Shown in pieces: positions 1-7,499 of a stretch of 9,072 nucleotides of DNA (position 1 is the stretch's first letter; each line of letters starts with the position of its first letter). The stretch covers positions 1 to 9,072 of the forward strand of contig DIKU01000126.1 in the NCBI GenBank assembly GCA_002424645.1, given 5' to 3'. The position numbers and the translations under genes were made by a program. The stretch comes from Pelobacter sp. UBA5610. GTDB taxonomy: Bacteria; Desulfobacterota; Desulfuromonadia; Desulfuromonadales; Syntrophotaleaceae. The notes under the pieces were generated by a model. The model ran no database searches, was not told the origin of the DNA, and saw nothing but the letters and a program-made list of their open reading frames with translations.

Positions 1-2115
1 ATGTACCTCTTCATGGGGAATTTCCGCGCCACTCTTATTCCCACCATCGCGGTGCCCGTGGTTCTGCTGGGCACATTTGGCGTCCTGGGACTTTTCGGAT
101 TTTCCATCAACATGCTGACCATGTTTGCCATGGTGCTGGCCATCGGCCTCCTGGTCGACGACGCCATTGTGGTGGTGGAGAACGTCGAGCGGATCATGGC
201 AGAGGAAGGACTCTCCCCCCGCGAAGCCACCGCCAAATCGATGGATGAGATCACCAGCGCTCTGATCGGCATCGGTCTCGTCCTTTCGGCGGTATTCGGC
301 CCCATGGCCTTTTTCCCAGGTTCCACCGGAGTCATCTATCGTCAGTTTTCCGTGACCGTCATTTCGTCCATGCTCTTGTCGGTTGTCGTGGCCCTCGTCC
401 TGACACCCGTGCTCTGCGCCACTATGCTCAAGCCGGTACCCCAAGGCCATCAACCTTCGGACGGCGCCGTCTGGTTTCTGCGCCCTTTTTTCCGCTGGTT
501 CGACCGGGCTTTCTTCCGGGCCAGGGATCTTTATGTGCGGCTGGTAGGACGTATTTTGGCGAAAAAAATCCGCTATCTCTTTGTTTTTGTTCTGATTGTC
601 GTCGCCATGGGATATCTGTTCCAGCGCATGCCCACATCCTATATTCCCGATGAAGATCAAGGCATCCTTATGGTCCAGGCCATACTCCCCCCTGGCTCAA
701 CTCTTGAGCAGACGGAAGCGGTCATGGCCAAAGTCACGGATCATTTCCTTACAAACGAGAAGGAAGGAGTGGATTCACTTATTACGGTAGCGGGCCGAAG
801 TTTCGGCGGCGAGGGACAGAACCTGGCACTGGGGTTTGTCAAGCTCAGGGACTGGGAGCTTCGCCGGCGGCCCGATTTAAAAGTCCAGGCCATTGCCGGT
901 CGCGCCATGGGTGCGTTTTCACAGATAAAGGAAGCGATGGTCTTCGCTTTTCCGCCCCCCCCGGTCATCGAACTGGGGATGGGCACCGGTTTTGACCTGC
1001 AACTGGTGGACCGTGGGGGCCTGGGCCACGACAGACTCATGGAGGCGCGTAACCAACTCCTCGGCATGGCGGCCCAAGATCCCCGCCTGATCAGGGTCCG
1101 GCCCAACGGCATGAATGATGTGGCCGAATACCACATCGATGTTGACTGGGACAAGGCCGGCGCCCTGGGGATTCCCATCGACGCCATTCATAACACCATC
1201 TCGGCCGCCTTCGGCAGCGCCTATGTCAACGATTTTATCCAGGCCGGCCGGGTCAAAAAGGTCTATGCCCAGGTAGAAGCCCCATTCCGCATGCTACCAC
1301 AGGATCTGGAAAAACTCTATGTGCGCAACACCGCCGGCAAAATGGTCCCGGTCTCATCCTTTGCCGCGGGGCGCTGGGCGACCGGCTCGCCGAAGCTGGA
1401 GCGTTTCAACGCCTTTCCCTCGATCAATATCTGGGGAGAGCCGGCTCCAGGCCACAGCACCGGCGAGGCCATGGCCGCCATCGAGGAGATTGTAGCCAAA
1501 CTGCCTACCGGAATCGCCGCCGACTGGACCGGACTTTCCTACCAGGAAAGGCAGGGCGGTTCCATGGCCCTTCTGCTCTATGCCTTTTCAGCTTTTGCCA
1601 TCTTCCTCTGCCTCGCGGCACTTTACGAAAGCTGGCCCATTCCCCTCGCTATCCTGCTGACCATGCCCCTTGGGGCCATCGGCGGCGTGATCGCCACAAG
1701 CACTGCAGGGATGCCCAATGACGTCTATTTCCAGATCGGCCTGTTGATCACGCTGGGACTCACCACCAAGAACGCCATCCTGATCGTCCAATTCGCCAGG
1801 GCAAAGGTCGATGAAGGCATGGGCTTGATCGAGGCGACACTCCAGGGCGCCAAACTGCGGCTCAGGCCGATCATCATGACATCGCTGGCCTTCGGTTTTG
1901 GAGTACTGCCTCTCGCTATGGCAACCGGTGCGGGATCGGGCGCGCAACGGGCGATCGGCATCGGCGTAATCGGCGGCACGGTTACCTCAACCTTTCTGGT
2001 TACTCTCTTCGCGCCTCTCTTTTACGTCATGATCTACAAAGTGCTTGGCAAACATCGAAAGGAAGTAACTATGAGCTATCATGAAGAAAGCGCAACGGCG
2101 GAGGGAGAAAAATGA
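1..2115 (+). CDS. RND (HAE1 family) multidrug efflux pump, inner-membrane permease, 5'-truncated by window
   Basis: This is the C-terminal 704 residues of an AcrB/MexB-type proton-driven drug exporter, which moves lipophilic substrates from periplasm or inner membrane into an outer-membrane channel. The first residues correspond to about AcrB residue 355, so roughly a third of the protein lies before base 1 and the ATG at base 1 is internal. The proton-relay pair is visible as D53-D54 in the segment LLVDDAIVVVEN, and the matching lysine is K590 in GLTTKNAILIV. Membrane segments fall near residues 11-33, 38-60, 86-105, 115-142, 191-206, 521-540, 547-567, 574-592, 620-640 and 650-672, with the second periplasmic porter/docking loop between about 207 and 520. 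That loop carries the family segment ELGMGTGFDLQL. A canonical FVPMAFF is FGPMAFF here, a mild variant. The tail after the last helix is short and hydrophilic. The stop overlaps the next gene as ATGA. Family assignment is secure; the substrate is unknown. Confidence 0.96.
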   Translation: MYLFMGNFRATLIPTIAVPVVLLGTFGVLGLFGFSINMLTMFAMVLAIGLLVDDAIVVVENVERIMAEEGLSPREATAKSMDEITSALIGIGLVLSAVFGPMAFFPGSTGVIYRQFSVTVISSMLLSVVVALVLTPVLCATMLKPVPQGHQPSDGAVWFLRPFFRWFDRAFFRARDLYVRLVGRILAKKIRYLFVFVLIVVAMGYLFQRMPTSYIPDEDQGILMVQAILPPGSTLEQTEAVMAKVTDHFLTNEKEGVDSLITVAGRSFGGEGQNLALGFVKLRDWELRRRPDLKVQAIAGRAMGAFSQIKEAMVFAFPPPPVIELGMGTGFDLQLVDRGGLGHDRLMEARNQLLGMAAQDPRLIRVRPNGMNDVAEYHIDVDWDKAGALGIPIDAIHNTISAAFGSAYVNDFIQAGRVKKVYAQVEAPFRMLPQDLEKLYVRNTAGKMVPVSSFAAGRWATGSPKLERFNAFPSINIWGEPAPGHSTGEAMAAIEEIVAKLPTGIAADWTGLSYQERQGGSMALLLYAFSAFAIFLCLAALYESWPIPLAILLTMPLGAIGGVIATSTAGMPNDVYFQIGLLITLGLTTKNAILIVQFARAKVDEGMGLIEATLQGAKLRLRPIIMTSLAFGFGVLPLAMATGAGSGAQRAIGIGVIGGTVTSTFLVTLFAPLFYVMIYKVLGKHRKEVTMSYHEESATAEGEK

Positions 2116-3572
2116 ACAGACGATTAGCAATTTTGCTGACCGGCATCGGTCTTGTCGCCGGGGGCTGTTCCCTGGCCCCCGAATACCTGCGGCCGGAAGC
2201 GCCGATCCCGGCTGAGTGGCCGCGGGGCGAGGCATACCAGGCCATACCCGAATCGCCGGTTGCCTCGGACCTGAGCCGTCAGGCGTTTTTTACCGACGGA
2301 AAGCTGCAAAAAGTCATCGGCATCGCCCTGGAAAATAACCGGGAACTGCGGCTGGCCGCCCAGAACGTGTTACGGGCACGGGCTCTCTATGGCGTGCAAC
2401 GGGCCGAGCTGTTTCCCGCGCTTCAGGCGACCGGCGAGGGGGGCAAACAAGGCCTGTCATCGGATCTTGTCAAGCCAGGGGATTCCCGGACAAGGGAACA
2501 GTACAACCTTGACCTGGGGATAGCTTCCTGGGAGATTGATTTTTTCGGACGTATCCGCAGCTTGAAAGATCAGGCATTGGAGGAGTATCTGGCAACCGCG
2601 GAGGCCGGGCGGAGCGCCGAGATTGCATTGGTGGCCGAGGTCGCCCGTGTGTATCTGACCCTTGCCGCGGACCGGGAGAATCTGCAACTGGCCCGGTCCA
2701 CCCTGGAGTCACAGCAGGCGGCTTACCGTTTGGTGCAGAAACAGTATGACACGGGCCTTGCCAACGAACTGGATCTGCGGCAGGCACAGATACCGGTGGA
2801 GACGGCGCGGGGAAGCGTCGCCCTTTACACGCAACTGGCGGCCCTGGGCCAAAACGCTTTAAACCTCCTCGTCGGCATTCCGGTCCCGGATGAACTGTTG
2901 CCGGTTGACCTCGAAAGTGTCGCCCCGCCCGCGGAAATTTCCGCGGGATTGTCTTCCGAAATCCTCTTGCGGAGGCCTGACATCATGGCTGCGGAGCATC
3001 GACTCAAGGGAGCATACGCCTTTGTCGGCGCGGCCCGGGCCGCCTTTTTCCCCCGGATTGCCCTGACAACCGCGGTGGGGACGGCCAGTGACGACCTCTC
3101 CGGTCTTTTCGGTTCCGGAACGGGTACCTGGAGTTTCACGCCACAGATCGTGGCGCCTATTTTCGACGCCCGTGTCTGGTCGGCGTTCAGGGTCAGCGAG
3201 ACTGATCGGGAAATTATACTCACCCGGTACGAAAATGCCATCCAGAATGCTTTCCGGGAAGTAGCCGATGCCCTTGCCTTGCAGGGGACGATAGACCGGC
3301 GGATCGAAGCCCAGCTCTCCCTGGTCTCCGCGACCGCGGCAACCTATCGTCTCGCCGACATACGTTATACGGAAGGAATTGACAGTTACCTCGGGGTCCT
3401 TGACGCGCAACGCTCTCACTTTGCCGCCCAGCAGGAGCTGGTGGCGTTGCGCCTGGCCAAACTCGCGAACCGGGTGCGGCTTTACGCTGTGATGGGGGGC
3501 GGACTATCCGAAAAAAGTTACGAACCTGATGTATCGGAGAACTCCTCGGAAACCGGAGGAAAGGATGGATAA
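2112..3572 (+). CDS. Outer membrane efflux lipoprotein (NodT/OprM-like, TolC superfamily)
   Basis: This 486-residue protein is the outer-membrane channel of the tripartite pump encoded just upstream. A lipoprotein signal is visible: RR near the N-terminus, a hydrophobic stretch at residues 5-15 and a lipobox AGGC with acylation at C19. The +2 residue is serine, consistent with sorting to the outer membrane. The conserved NodT-type opening follows (LAPEYLRPEAPIPAEW). Two outer-membrane-efflux repeats occupy about residues 66-260 and 290-465, each with long coiled-coil helices such as the YDTGLANELDLRQAQ and YTEGIDSYLGVLDAQ segments, and the family motif LLRRPDIMAAEHRL sits between them. Length is normal for the family. 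The ATG overlaps the pump stop codon (ATGA) and has GGAGGG six bases upstream, so translation is probably coupled. The C-terminal 20 residues are a hydrophilic, low-complexity extension. Assignment is confident; the export substrate cannot be deduced. Confidence 0.95.
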   Translation: MNRRLAILLTGIGLVAGGCSLAPEYLRPEAPIPAEWPRGEAYQAIPESPVASDLSRQAFFTDGKLQKVIGIALENNRELRLAAQNVLRARALYGVQRAELFPALQATGEGGKQGLSSDLVKPGDSRTREQYNLDLGIASWEIDFFGRIRSLKDQALEEYLATAEAGRSAEIALVAEVARVYLTLAADRENLQLARSTLESQQAAYRLVQKQYDTGLANELDLRQAQIPVETARGSVALYTQLAALGQNALNLLVGIPVPDELLPVDLESVAPPAEISAGLSSEILLRRPDIMAAEHRLKGAYAFVGAARAAFFPRIALTTAVGTASDDLSGLFGSGTGTWSFTPQIVAPIFDARVWSAFRVSETDREIILTRYENAIQNAFREVADALALQGTIDRRIEAQLSLVSATAATYRLADIRYTEGIDSYLGVLDAQRSHFAAQQELVALRLAKLANRVRLYAVMGGGLSEKSYEPDVSENSSETGGKDG

Positions 3573-4152
3573 CAACAAGTCAATCACCGGTGGCAAAAGC
3601 GGTTGTGACAGGATAGACCCTGAAAAACTCTTTGCTTTCCTGCCAATTCGCAGTGACAGCGTCATCGTGGACGTGGCGGACGGCTTTGGAGCTTCTACCC
3701 TTGCCATGGCATCGCGCTGCCCGCGCGGCAAGATCTTTGTCTTTTATCTGAGGGAGGAAGGGCTTGAACGATCCCTGGATGAAATTTCAGACAGCGCCAT
3801 CACCAACATCATCCCCAATGTCGTCACTCCAGTTTCGCTACCTCTTGGCAGTGGAACCATGGATATCGGCCTTTTGAGCACGGTTTTCCATGACTTGTTT
3901 CAACGAGGCAGCGACCAGGAAGCGTTACGCGAAATGAAAAGGGTCTTGAAGCCTGGCGGGGCATTGGCGGTGATAGAGTTCAAAAAGGTAATGGGTATTC
4001 CCGGACCTCCCATCAAAATCCGAATCGCGCCGGGTGAGCTTGATGAGACGCTCCGTTGTGCCGGCTTTATCCCCGCGATGATACAAGAGATCGAGATTGG
4101 GCCATATCACTACCTGTCTCTTTATCGAAAAAGCGACAAGCAATCCGAATGA
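3565..4152 (+). CDS. Class I SAM-dependent methyltransferase-like protein (Methyltransf_11/UbiE-like fold), motif I degenerate
   Basis: This 195-residue protein has the order of a small Rossmann methyltransferase. A motif I-like strand and turn is VIVDVADGFGASTLAMA (residues 33-49). A central segment is TMDIGLLSTVFHDL (98-111), and the post-motif loop and strand are LKRVLKPGG-like with ALAVIEF (about 124-139). A C-terminal strand pair ends in YHYLSLYRK. The glycine-rich SAM loop is eroded: the usual GCGxG is ADGFG, and the acidic residue normally ending strand 2 is not evident (VFYLREE). Activity on SAM is therefore not assured. I chose the ATG at 3565 because GGAGGA (3555-3560) sits just before it; an upstream in-frame ATG at 3529 lacks this and would lengthen the overlap with the channel gene. 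The 8-bp overlap with the outer membrane factor implies cotranscription with the efflux pump. The substrate is unknown. It could modify an exported small molecule or a quinone-like compound, but this is only inference. Confidence 0.8.
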   Translation: MDNNKSITGGKSGCDRIDPEKLFAFLPIRSDSVIVDVADGFGASTLAMASRCPRGKIFVFYLREEGLERSLDEISDSAITNIIPNVVTPVSLPLGSGTMDIGLLSTVFHDLFQRGSDQEALREMKRVLKPGGALAVIEFKKVMGIPGPPIKIRIAPGELDETLRCAGFIPAMIQEIEIGPYHYLSLYRKSDKQSE

Positions 4153-4158
4153 ACCGGG

Positions 4159-4179
4159 CAGGCTGTACTACCTGTTTTT
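4159..4179 (+). terminator. Weak candidate stem-loop plus T-run after efflux operon
   Basis: CAGG (4159-4162) pairs with CCTG (4171-4174) across an 8-base loop, followed by five Ts (4175-4179). It lies seven bases after the methyltransferase stop, the right place for an intrinsic terminator. The 4-bp stem is too short to be convincing, so read-through into the next unit is possible. Confidence 0.25.
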
Positions 4180-4186
4180 ATCTGGG

Positions 4187-4204
4187 TTATGTCAAGCTGC
4201 ATAA
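4187..4204. promoter_or_regulatory. Small dyad upstream of TetR gene, possible operator
   Basis: TTATG (4187-4191) and CATAA (4200-4204) form a perfect 5-bp inverted repeat with an 8-base spacer. It starts 45 bases before the TetR-type gene, in the only sizeable non-coding gap (79 bp) between the two left-hand units. TetR-type repressors often bind dyads at their own promoters, so this is a candidate autoregulatory operator. The arms are short and could be chance; no clear -35/-10 pair was found beside it. Confidence 0.22.
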
Positions 4205-4231
4205 AGGAAAAAAATAATAGGCAACAATAAC

Positions 4232-4825
4232 ATGCAATCAATCATTCCGGAAAGCAAAGCCAAAATCCTGGAAGCCGCTATCCCTCTTTTTGCCGAAGCC
4301 GGCTTCAATGGCGTTTCCATGCGCAGCCTGGCCACTGAAGTCGGTTTGAATCCGGCAACCCTCTATCATCATTTTCAGGATAAGCATACTCTCTACATGG
4401 CAGCCATGTCTTTTGTGTTTGCCAGGAGAGCCGAGACATTATCGGTGGCTCTCAGCGCGGAGGCAACCCCCGAGGAGCGGCTAAAAAAGTTTGCCGAGGC
4501 TTTTTGCCGGCTCATTCATGACGACCCGGATTTCAACAAATTGATCCAGCGGGAAATATTGGCTGGGGATAACGGGCGCCTGCAACTGCTGGCGAGCCAG
4601 GTTTTTCATGAATTTTTCACCTCGCTCCTTTCCCTTTGCGGTGAGCTCGCCCCCGGCTTTGACTCACATATGCTGGCCATTTCCATCGTCGGCCTGGTGG
4701 TTTACCACTACCAGATTACTCCCCTGCGGCAGCATCTATTGGGTAGATCGCCGGCCCATGATTTCCCGGAAAAGGTCGCTACGCATGTGGTGCGCCTGTT
4801 GCTGCGAGGGGTTAATACAGGGTAG
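4232..4825 (+). CDS. TetR/AcrR family transcriptional regulator
   Basis: This 197-residue protein has a typical TetR N-terminal DNA-binding domain. An opening helix with AKILEAAIPLFAEAGFNGVS (residues 10-29) leads into a helix-turn-helix around 28-47 (MRSLATEVGLNPATLYHHF) and the conserved FxDKHTLY boundary. The C-terminal part (about 60-197) is helical and ligand-specific, with no family signature I recognise beyond TetR_C type. The ribosome binding site is weak (TAGG at 4218-4221), suggesting low expression, as usual for a repressor. The gene lies 36 bp upstream of the phasin-like gene and probably heads that unit, so it may control itself and the two downstream genes. It could alternatively regulate the efflux operon on its left, since TetR genes are common beside RND pumps. 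The ligand is unknown. Confidence 0.92.
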   Translation: MQSIIPESKAKILEAAIPLFAEAGFNGVSMRSLATEVGLNPATLYHHFQDKHTLYMAAMSFVFARRAETLSVALSAEATPEERLKKFAEAFCRLIHDDPDFNKLIQREILAGDNGRLQLLASQVFHEFFTSLLSLCGELAPGFDSHMLAISIVGLVVYHYQITPLRQHLLGRSPAHDFPEKVATHVVRLLLRGVNTG

Positions 4826-4861
4826 TCTTTTTAGACAACTTAATTCACAGAGGAGAACGAG

Positions 4862-5515
4862 ATGAAAGAGCAGACAAAACAGCAAAATCAGAACCGCAAA
4901 GCAGAAGATGAGGCCCGTGCCGCAGTGATAGACGGCAAGAATATTCACGAGTCCGTTCGGGATATCACCATAAAGGCGTTGAGTGAGGGTCATCTGGATC
5001 TGCAAAAAATGCGGGAAGTCGTCCATTCGGTTCTACAGGGCGCAAGCACTGGTGCAAAGGACAAGGGCGTTCAGGCTGAACCATCAATAAGAAAAGCAAT
5101 ATCTGGGGTAGATGAGGCATTGGCGAAGTCGGCAGAGGCTTACAGTTTGGCCATCAAGGAGGCGGCGGGTCATATCAAGGAGTTCGGGACCCAAAACCTG
5201 AAGCGGGGGCTGAATGATCTGGCCGCACTGGAGGGGATGTTTATGGATACTGTCAAGAATATAGCCCAAGCCTCGGATGGTGCGGTAAGGGAGGTATTGA
5301 GCGACATGGCGCAGCATGCCAACAACACCGGCACTGCAGTCGGTGTAGCGGCTAAAACGGCAGTGGAGGGGCTGACCAGGCAACTGGGACAAAATGTGCG
5401 CGAGAGCATGACCACTGGCGTTGATACGGCCCGAAGGGTTGGAGAGGATCTCTCCCTGGCCGCTGCCGGCTTTCTCGAGGGGATTGCCGAGACACTTAAG
5501 AAAAAAGGGCAATAA
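4862..5515 (+). CDS. Phasin-like amphipathic helical protein of unknown function (possibly DUF6781-type)
   Basis: I do not recognise a characterised family with certainty; the pattern resembles proteins filed as DUF6781 or as phasin-like. The 217 residues begin with a charged, glutamine- and lysine-rich segment (1-20), without signal peptide or membrane segment. A short conserved-looking block follows (about 48-61, KMREVVHSVLQGAS), then long stretches of alanine-rich amphipathic helix with coiled-coil character (about 75-210), ending in a lysine-rich tail. Phasins and apolipoprotein-like proteins coat lipid or polyester surfaces with such helices. A strong AGGAG (4851-4855) lies six bases before the ATG. 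The stop codon overlaps the start of the ABC1 kinase gene (TAATG), so the two proteins are probably made together. Plausible roles, all inferred: a lipid- or membrane-surface partner of the kinase, or a polyhydroxyalkanoate granule protein. No PHA synthase gene is present in the window to support the latter. Confidence 0.8.
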   Translation: MKEQTKQQNQNRKAEDEARAAVIDGKNIHESVRDITIKALSEGHLDLQKMREVVHSVLQGASTGAKDKGVQAEPSIRKAISGVDEALAKSAEAYSLAIKEAAGHIKEFGTQNLKRGLNDLAALEGMFMDTVKNIAQASDGAVREVLSDMAQHANNTGTAVGVAAKTAVEGLTRQLGQNVRESMTTGVDTARRVGEDLSLAAAGFLEGIAETLKKKGQ

Positions 5516-7212
5516 TGGCCTCCGTCTTCTGGGAGACCTTGAGTGCTGTCCGCGATCTAGGACGACTCCACGATATCGCCTCGATTCTGATCCGTTACGG
5601 GTTCAGCGATATCGTGCGCCGATTGGGGATGGCCAATGCCCTGGAGCGCACCGGCAAAGTGCTGCACTGGAAAGAGGCCGGTGAACTGGCGCGGCTGGAG
5701 CCGCCTGCGAGAGCACGGAGGGCTCTGGAGGAGATGGGACCGACCTTTGTCAAACTGGGCCAGATCCTCGCCACCCGCATGGACCTGTTTCCCCCGGAGT
5801 GGATTGCTGAATTTGAGAAATTGCAGGATCAGGCGCCGTCAGTCCCATTTGATCAGATCAGAAAGCAGTTGCATGAGGATTTAGGAGCTTCTCCGGAAGA
5901 GGTCTTCGCAGAGCTTGTTCCCGAGCCGCTGGCTGCAGCCTCTATTGCCCAGGTCCACCGCGCCCGTCTGCATGATGGAAACGAGGTTATTGTCAAGGTG
6001 CGACGCCCCGGCATCCGGCCAATCGTCGAAGCCGACCTGCGGCTTTTGCAGCGTTTGGCAAAGATTGTCGTGGCGGAGTCCCCAGAGATGTCACGGTTCA
6101 GGCCGCAGGAAGTGGTGCGCCAGTTCAGCCTATCCCTGCGCCGCGAACTGGATTTGGCTGCGGAATGCCGCAACGCGGAACGGATTGCTCGTAATTTCAG
6201 CGAACACCCCGAAGTCGTCATTCCCATGGTGCATTGGACATGGACAGGCGAACGCGTGAACGTACAGGGAGCTATCATAGGCATCCCCGGCCGCGACCTC
6301 GAAGGCGTAGCGCAGGCCGGTCTAAATCGAAAAATTCTGGCCCAACGCGGAGCCCAGGCAGTGTTGAAGATGATCCTTGAGGATGGCTTTTTCCACGCTG
6401 ACCCGCATCAGGGTAACATCTTTTACTTGCCGGAAAATCGTATCGCCTTTATCGACTTCGGTATGGTCGGCCGCTTATCCTCTGATCGCCGCAGCCAAGT
6501 CGTGGATCTTCTCCATGGGCTGGTGGGAAGGGATACAGATAGGGTTGCAGAGGTGTTGCTCGACTGGGCCGGGGATGCCGAAATCGATATGGACAGTCTT
6601 AAATTAGAAATTGATGGCATCATTGATCAATACCATGGCGTTCCCCTTAAGAAACTCAATATCAGTACCATGTTGACTGATCTGACAACCCTCCTTCGCG
6701 ACTATCAACTTGCTCTACCCCCGGACTTGACGCTGCTGACCAAATCGCTGATCTCCTTGGAGGGGATGGGGCGTCAACTCGACCCTGAGTTTGATATGGT
6801 GACCGAGTTCTCCCCTTTCCTGCATCGGGCACTGCTGGGGCGTTATGCCCCTGATGTCCTTGCCAGGAAGGGATGGCAGGCGGTTGCCAGCGGTCTCGAC
6901 ATCCTGACCGGGTTGCCCCAGGATCTGCGCCAGCTGCTTCGCTCCGCCAGAAGCGGCAGACTTCAGGTGAATGTGGATGTGACGCGATTGCAACGTTTCG
7001 GGAGCCAACTTGACCGTGCCGCTAGTCGCCTGACCATGGGAGTGGTTATCGCCGCCCTGATCATCGGATCATCCATCGTTATGAGCGTCGAGCGAGGCCC
7101 AGTACTGCTGGGATTACCGTTGTTCGGTCTGCTGGGATTCATAGGTGCGACAATAGCCGGGATCTGGCTGCTCATCTCTATCAGGCGTAGCGGCAGAAAT
7201 CCCGGAGGATGA
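5515..7212 (+). CDS. ABC1/AarF/UbiB-family atypical protein kinase-like ATPase, C-terminally membrane anchored
   Basis: This 565-residue protein belongs to the ABC1 (AarF/UbiB/COQ8) family, whose members support isoprenoid-quinone biosynthesis or lipid homeostasis as ATPases rather than classical protein kinases. The family-defining KxGQ motif is K80-L-G-Q83. The alanine-rich nucleotide loop is LAAASIAQVHRA (139-150), followed by the ATP lysine K161 in VKVRRPG and the ExD motif at E211/D213. The catalytic loop is HADPHQGN (294-301, D296 and N301), and the metal-binding DFG is 314-316. Two hydrophobic segments close the protein (about 506-521 and 527-551), the UbiB-type membrane anchor. The hinge region, usually an acidic ME pair before a glycine, reads VNVQGAIIG here and so lacks the acid. 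The start is fixed by the TAATG overlap with the phasin-like gene; AAGGG at 5506-5509 may serve as a weak ribosome site. Its placement downstream of a helical partner suggests a two-component lipid or quinone module. The specific product affected is unknown. Confidence 0.94.
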   Translation: MASVFWETLSAVRDLGRLHDIASILIRYGFSDIVRRLGMANALERTGKVLHWKEAGELARLEPPARARRALEEMGPTFVKLGQILATRMDLFPPEWIAEFEKLQDQAPSVPFDQIRKQLHEDLGASPEEVFAELVPEPLAAASIAQVHRARLHDGNEVIVKVRRPGIRPIVEADLRLLQRLAKIVVAESPEMSRFRPQEVVRQFSLSLRRELDLAAECRNAERIARNFSEHPEVVIPMVHWTWTGERVNVQGAIIGIPGRDLEGVAQAGLNRKILAQRGAQAVLKMILEDGFFHADPHQGNIFYLPENRIAFIDFGMVGRLSSDRRSQVVDLLHGLVGRDTDRVAEVLLDWAGDAEIDMDSLKLEIDGIIDQYHGVPLKKLNISTMLTDLTTLLRDYQLALPPDLTLLTKSLISLEGMGRQLDPEFDMVTEFSPFLHRALLGRYAPDVLARKGWQAVASGLDILTGLPQDLRQLLRSARSGRLQVNVDVTRLQRFGSQLDRAASRLTMGVVIAALIIGSSIVMSVERGPVLLGLPLFGLLGFIGATIAGIWLLISIRRSGRNPGG

Positions 7213-7230
7213 GAATCAAGGAGTGGCTTT

Positions 7231-7269
7231 ATGAAAACGCAAACTCAAAGGACAATCGAAGGGTGTTGA
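7231..7269 (+). pseudogene. Start of a third gene of the kinase unit, interrupted by the MITE-like insertion
   Basis: An ATG at 7231 is preceded by AAGGAG (7218-7223) at a seven-base spacing, the best ribosome site of this unit, and it begins only 18 bases after the ABC1 kinase stop. The frame reads MKTQTQRTI and then enters the inserted element, terminating at TGA 7267-7269 inside its terminal repeat. If the insertion (7259-7499) and one copy of the AATCG duplication are removed in thought, the frame stays open and continues as GILLERSSC and beyond, until it meets the IS remnant near 7557. The simplest reading is a former gene cotranscribed with the kinase and now destroyed. Only about 26 native codons would survive, too few to name a family. 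It could instead be a genuine 12-residue peptide gene, or chance. Confidence 0.45.
7254..7258. repeat. Target-site duplication AATCG, left copy
   Basis: AATCG abuts the left terminal repeat and is repeated in the same orientation at 7500-7504 just beyond the right terminal repeat. Confidence 0.75.
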
Positions 7270-7273
7270 AAAG
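7259..7273 (+). repeat. Left terminal inverted repeat of MITE-like element
   Basis: The 15 bases AAGGGTGTTGAAAAG are exactly reverse-complementary to 7485-7499. Identity stops abruptly inside the element (7274 onward), which defines the repeat length. Confidence 0.85.
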
Positions 7274-7484
7274 ATCTCTGATTTTCATGTTATATCAATA
7301 GGCTATAGCACAAAAGTATACAGAAATGCCATGCCAGCTTTTACTTCAATAACGATTCCAAGGGATTGAATAGTGATTTTGAAATAGAGATTTTGCAATT
7401 TTGCAGCAAGGAAAAAGAACTCAATTTCATTTTTTGTTATAAAATTAGCTCATTACGGTCTCGGCCTCATTTTTGTCCAAAACA

Positions 7485-7499
7485 CTTTTCAACACCCTT
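7485..7499 (-). repeat. Right terminal inverted repeat of MITE-like element
   Basis: The 15 bases CTTTTCAACACCCTT are the exact reverse complement of 7259-7273, and the next five bases are the AATCG duplicate. Confidence 0.85.

Larger units (their letters stand above)
7259..7499. mobile_element. MITE-like non-autonomous element, 241 bp
   Basis: The element is bounded by perfect 15-bp terminal inverted repeats, AAGGGTGTTGAAAAG at 7259-7273 and its reverse complement at 7485-7499. These are flanked immediately outside by the direct repeat AATCG (7254-7258 and 7500-7504), the expected five-base target-site duplication. The interior is AT-rich, has no convincing open reading frame and contains an 8-bp palindrome GCTATAGC at 7302-7309. 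Size, ends and lack of a transposase match a miniature inverted-repeat element moved in trans. The intact duplication implies a fairly recent insertion not rearranged since. The terminal core GTTGAAAA also occurs at the nearby IS end (7848-7855 region), so a related transposase may recognise both, although the outer bases differ. Confidence 0.8.

Noticed and set aside
741..1187. 148-codon minus-strand open frame opposite the RND pump gene
   Set aside because: It lies wholly within a well-supported pump gene and its translation is rich in Ser, Arg and Pro with no domain pattern, typical of an antisense shadow in GC-rich coding sequence.
2859..3419. 186-codon minus-strand open frame opposite the outer membrane channel gene
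   Set aside because: The forward protein is a clear OprM-like channel across this span, and the antisense translation shows no recognisable motif.
3529..3564. Upstream ATG extending the methyltransferase by 12 residues
   Set aside because: The extension is a charged MYRRTPRKPEER that overlaps the channel gene tail and lacks a ribosome site, while ATG 3565 has GGAGGA directly upstream.
4862..5515. Firm assignment of this gene as the PHA granule protein phaP
   Set aside because: The helical, alanine-rich pattern fits, but the N-terminal part lacks a phasin signature I can recognise, and no PHA synthase or other PHA gene is in the window.
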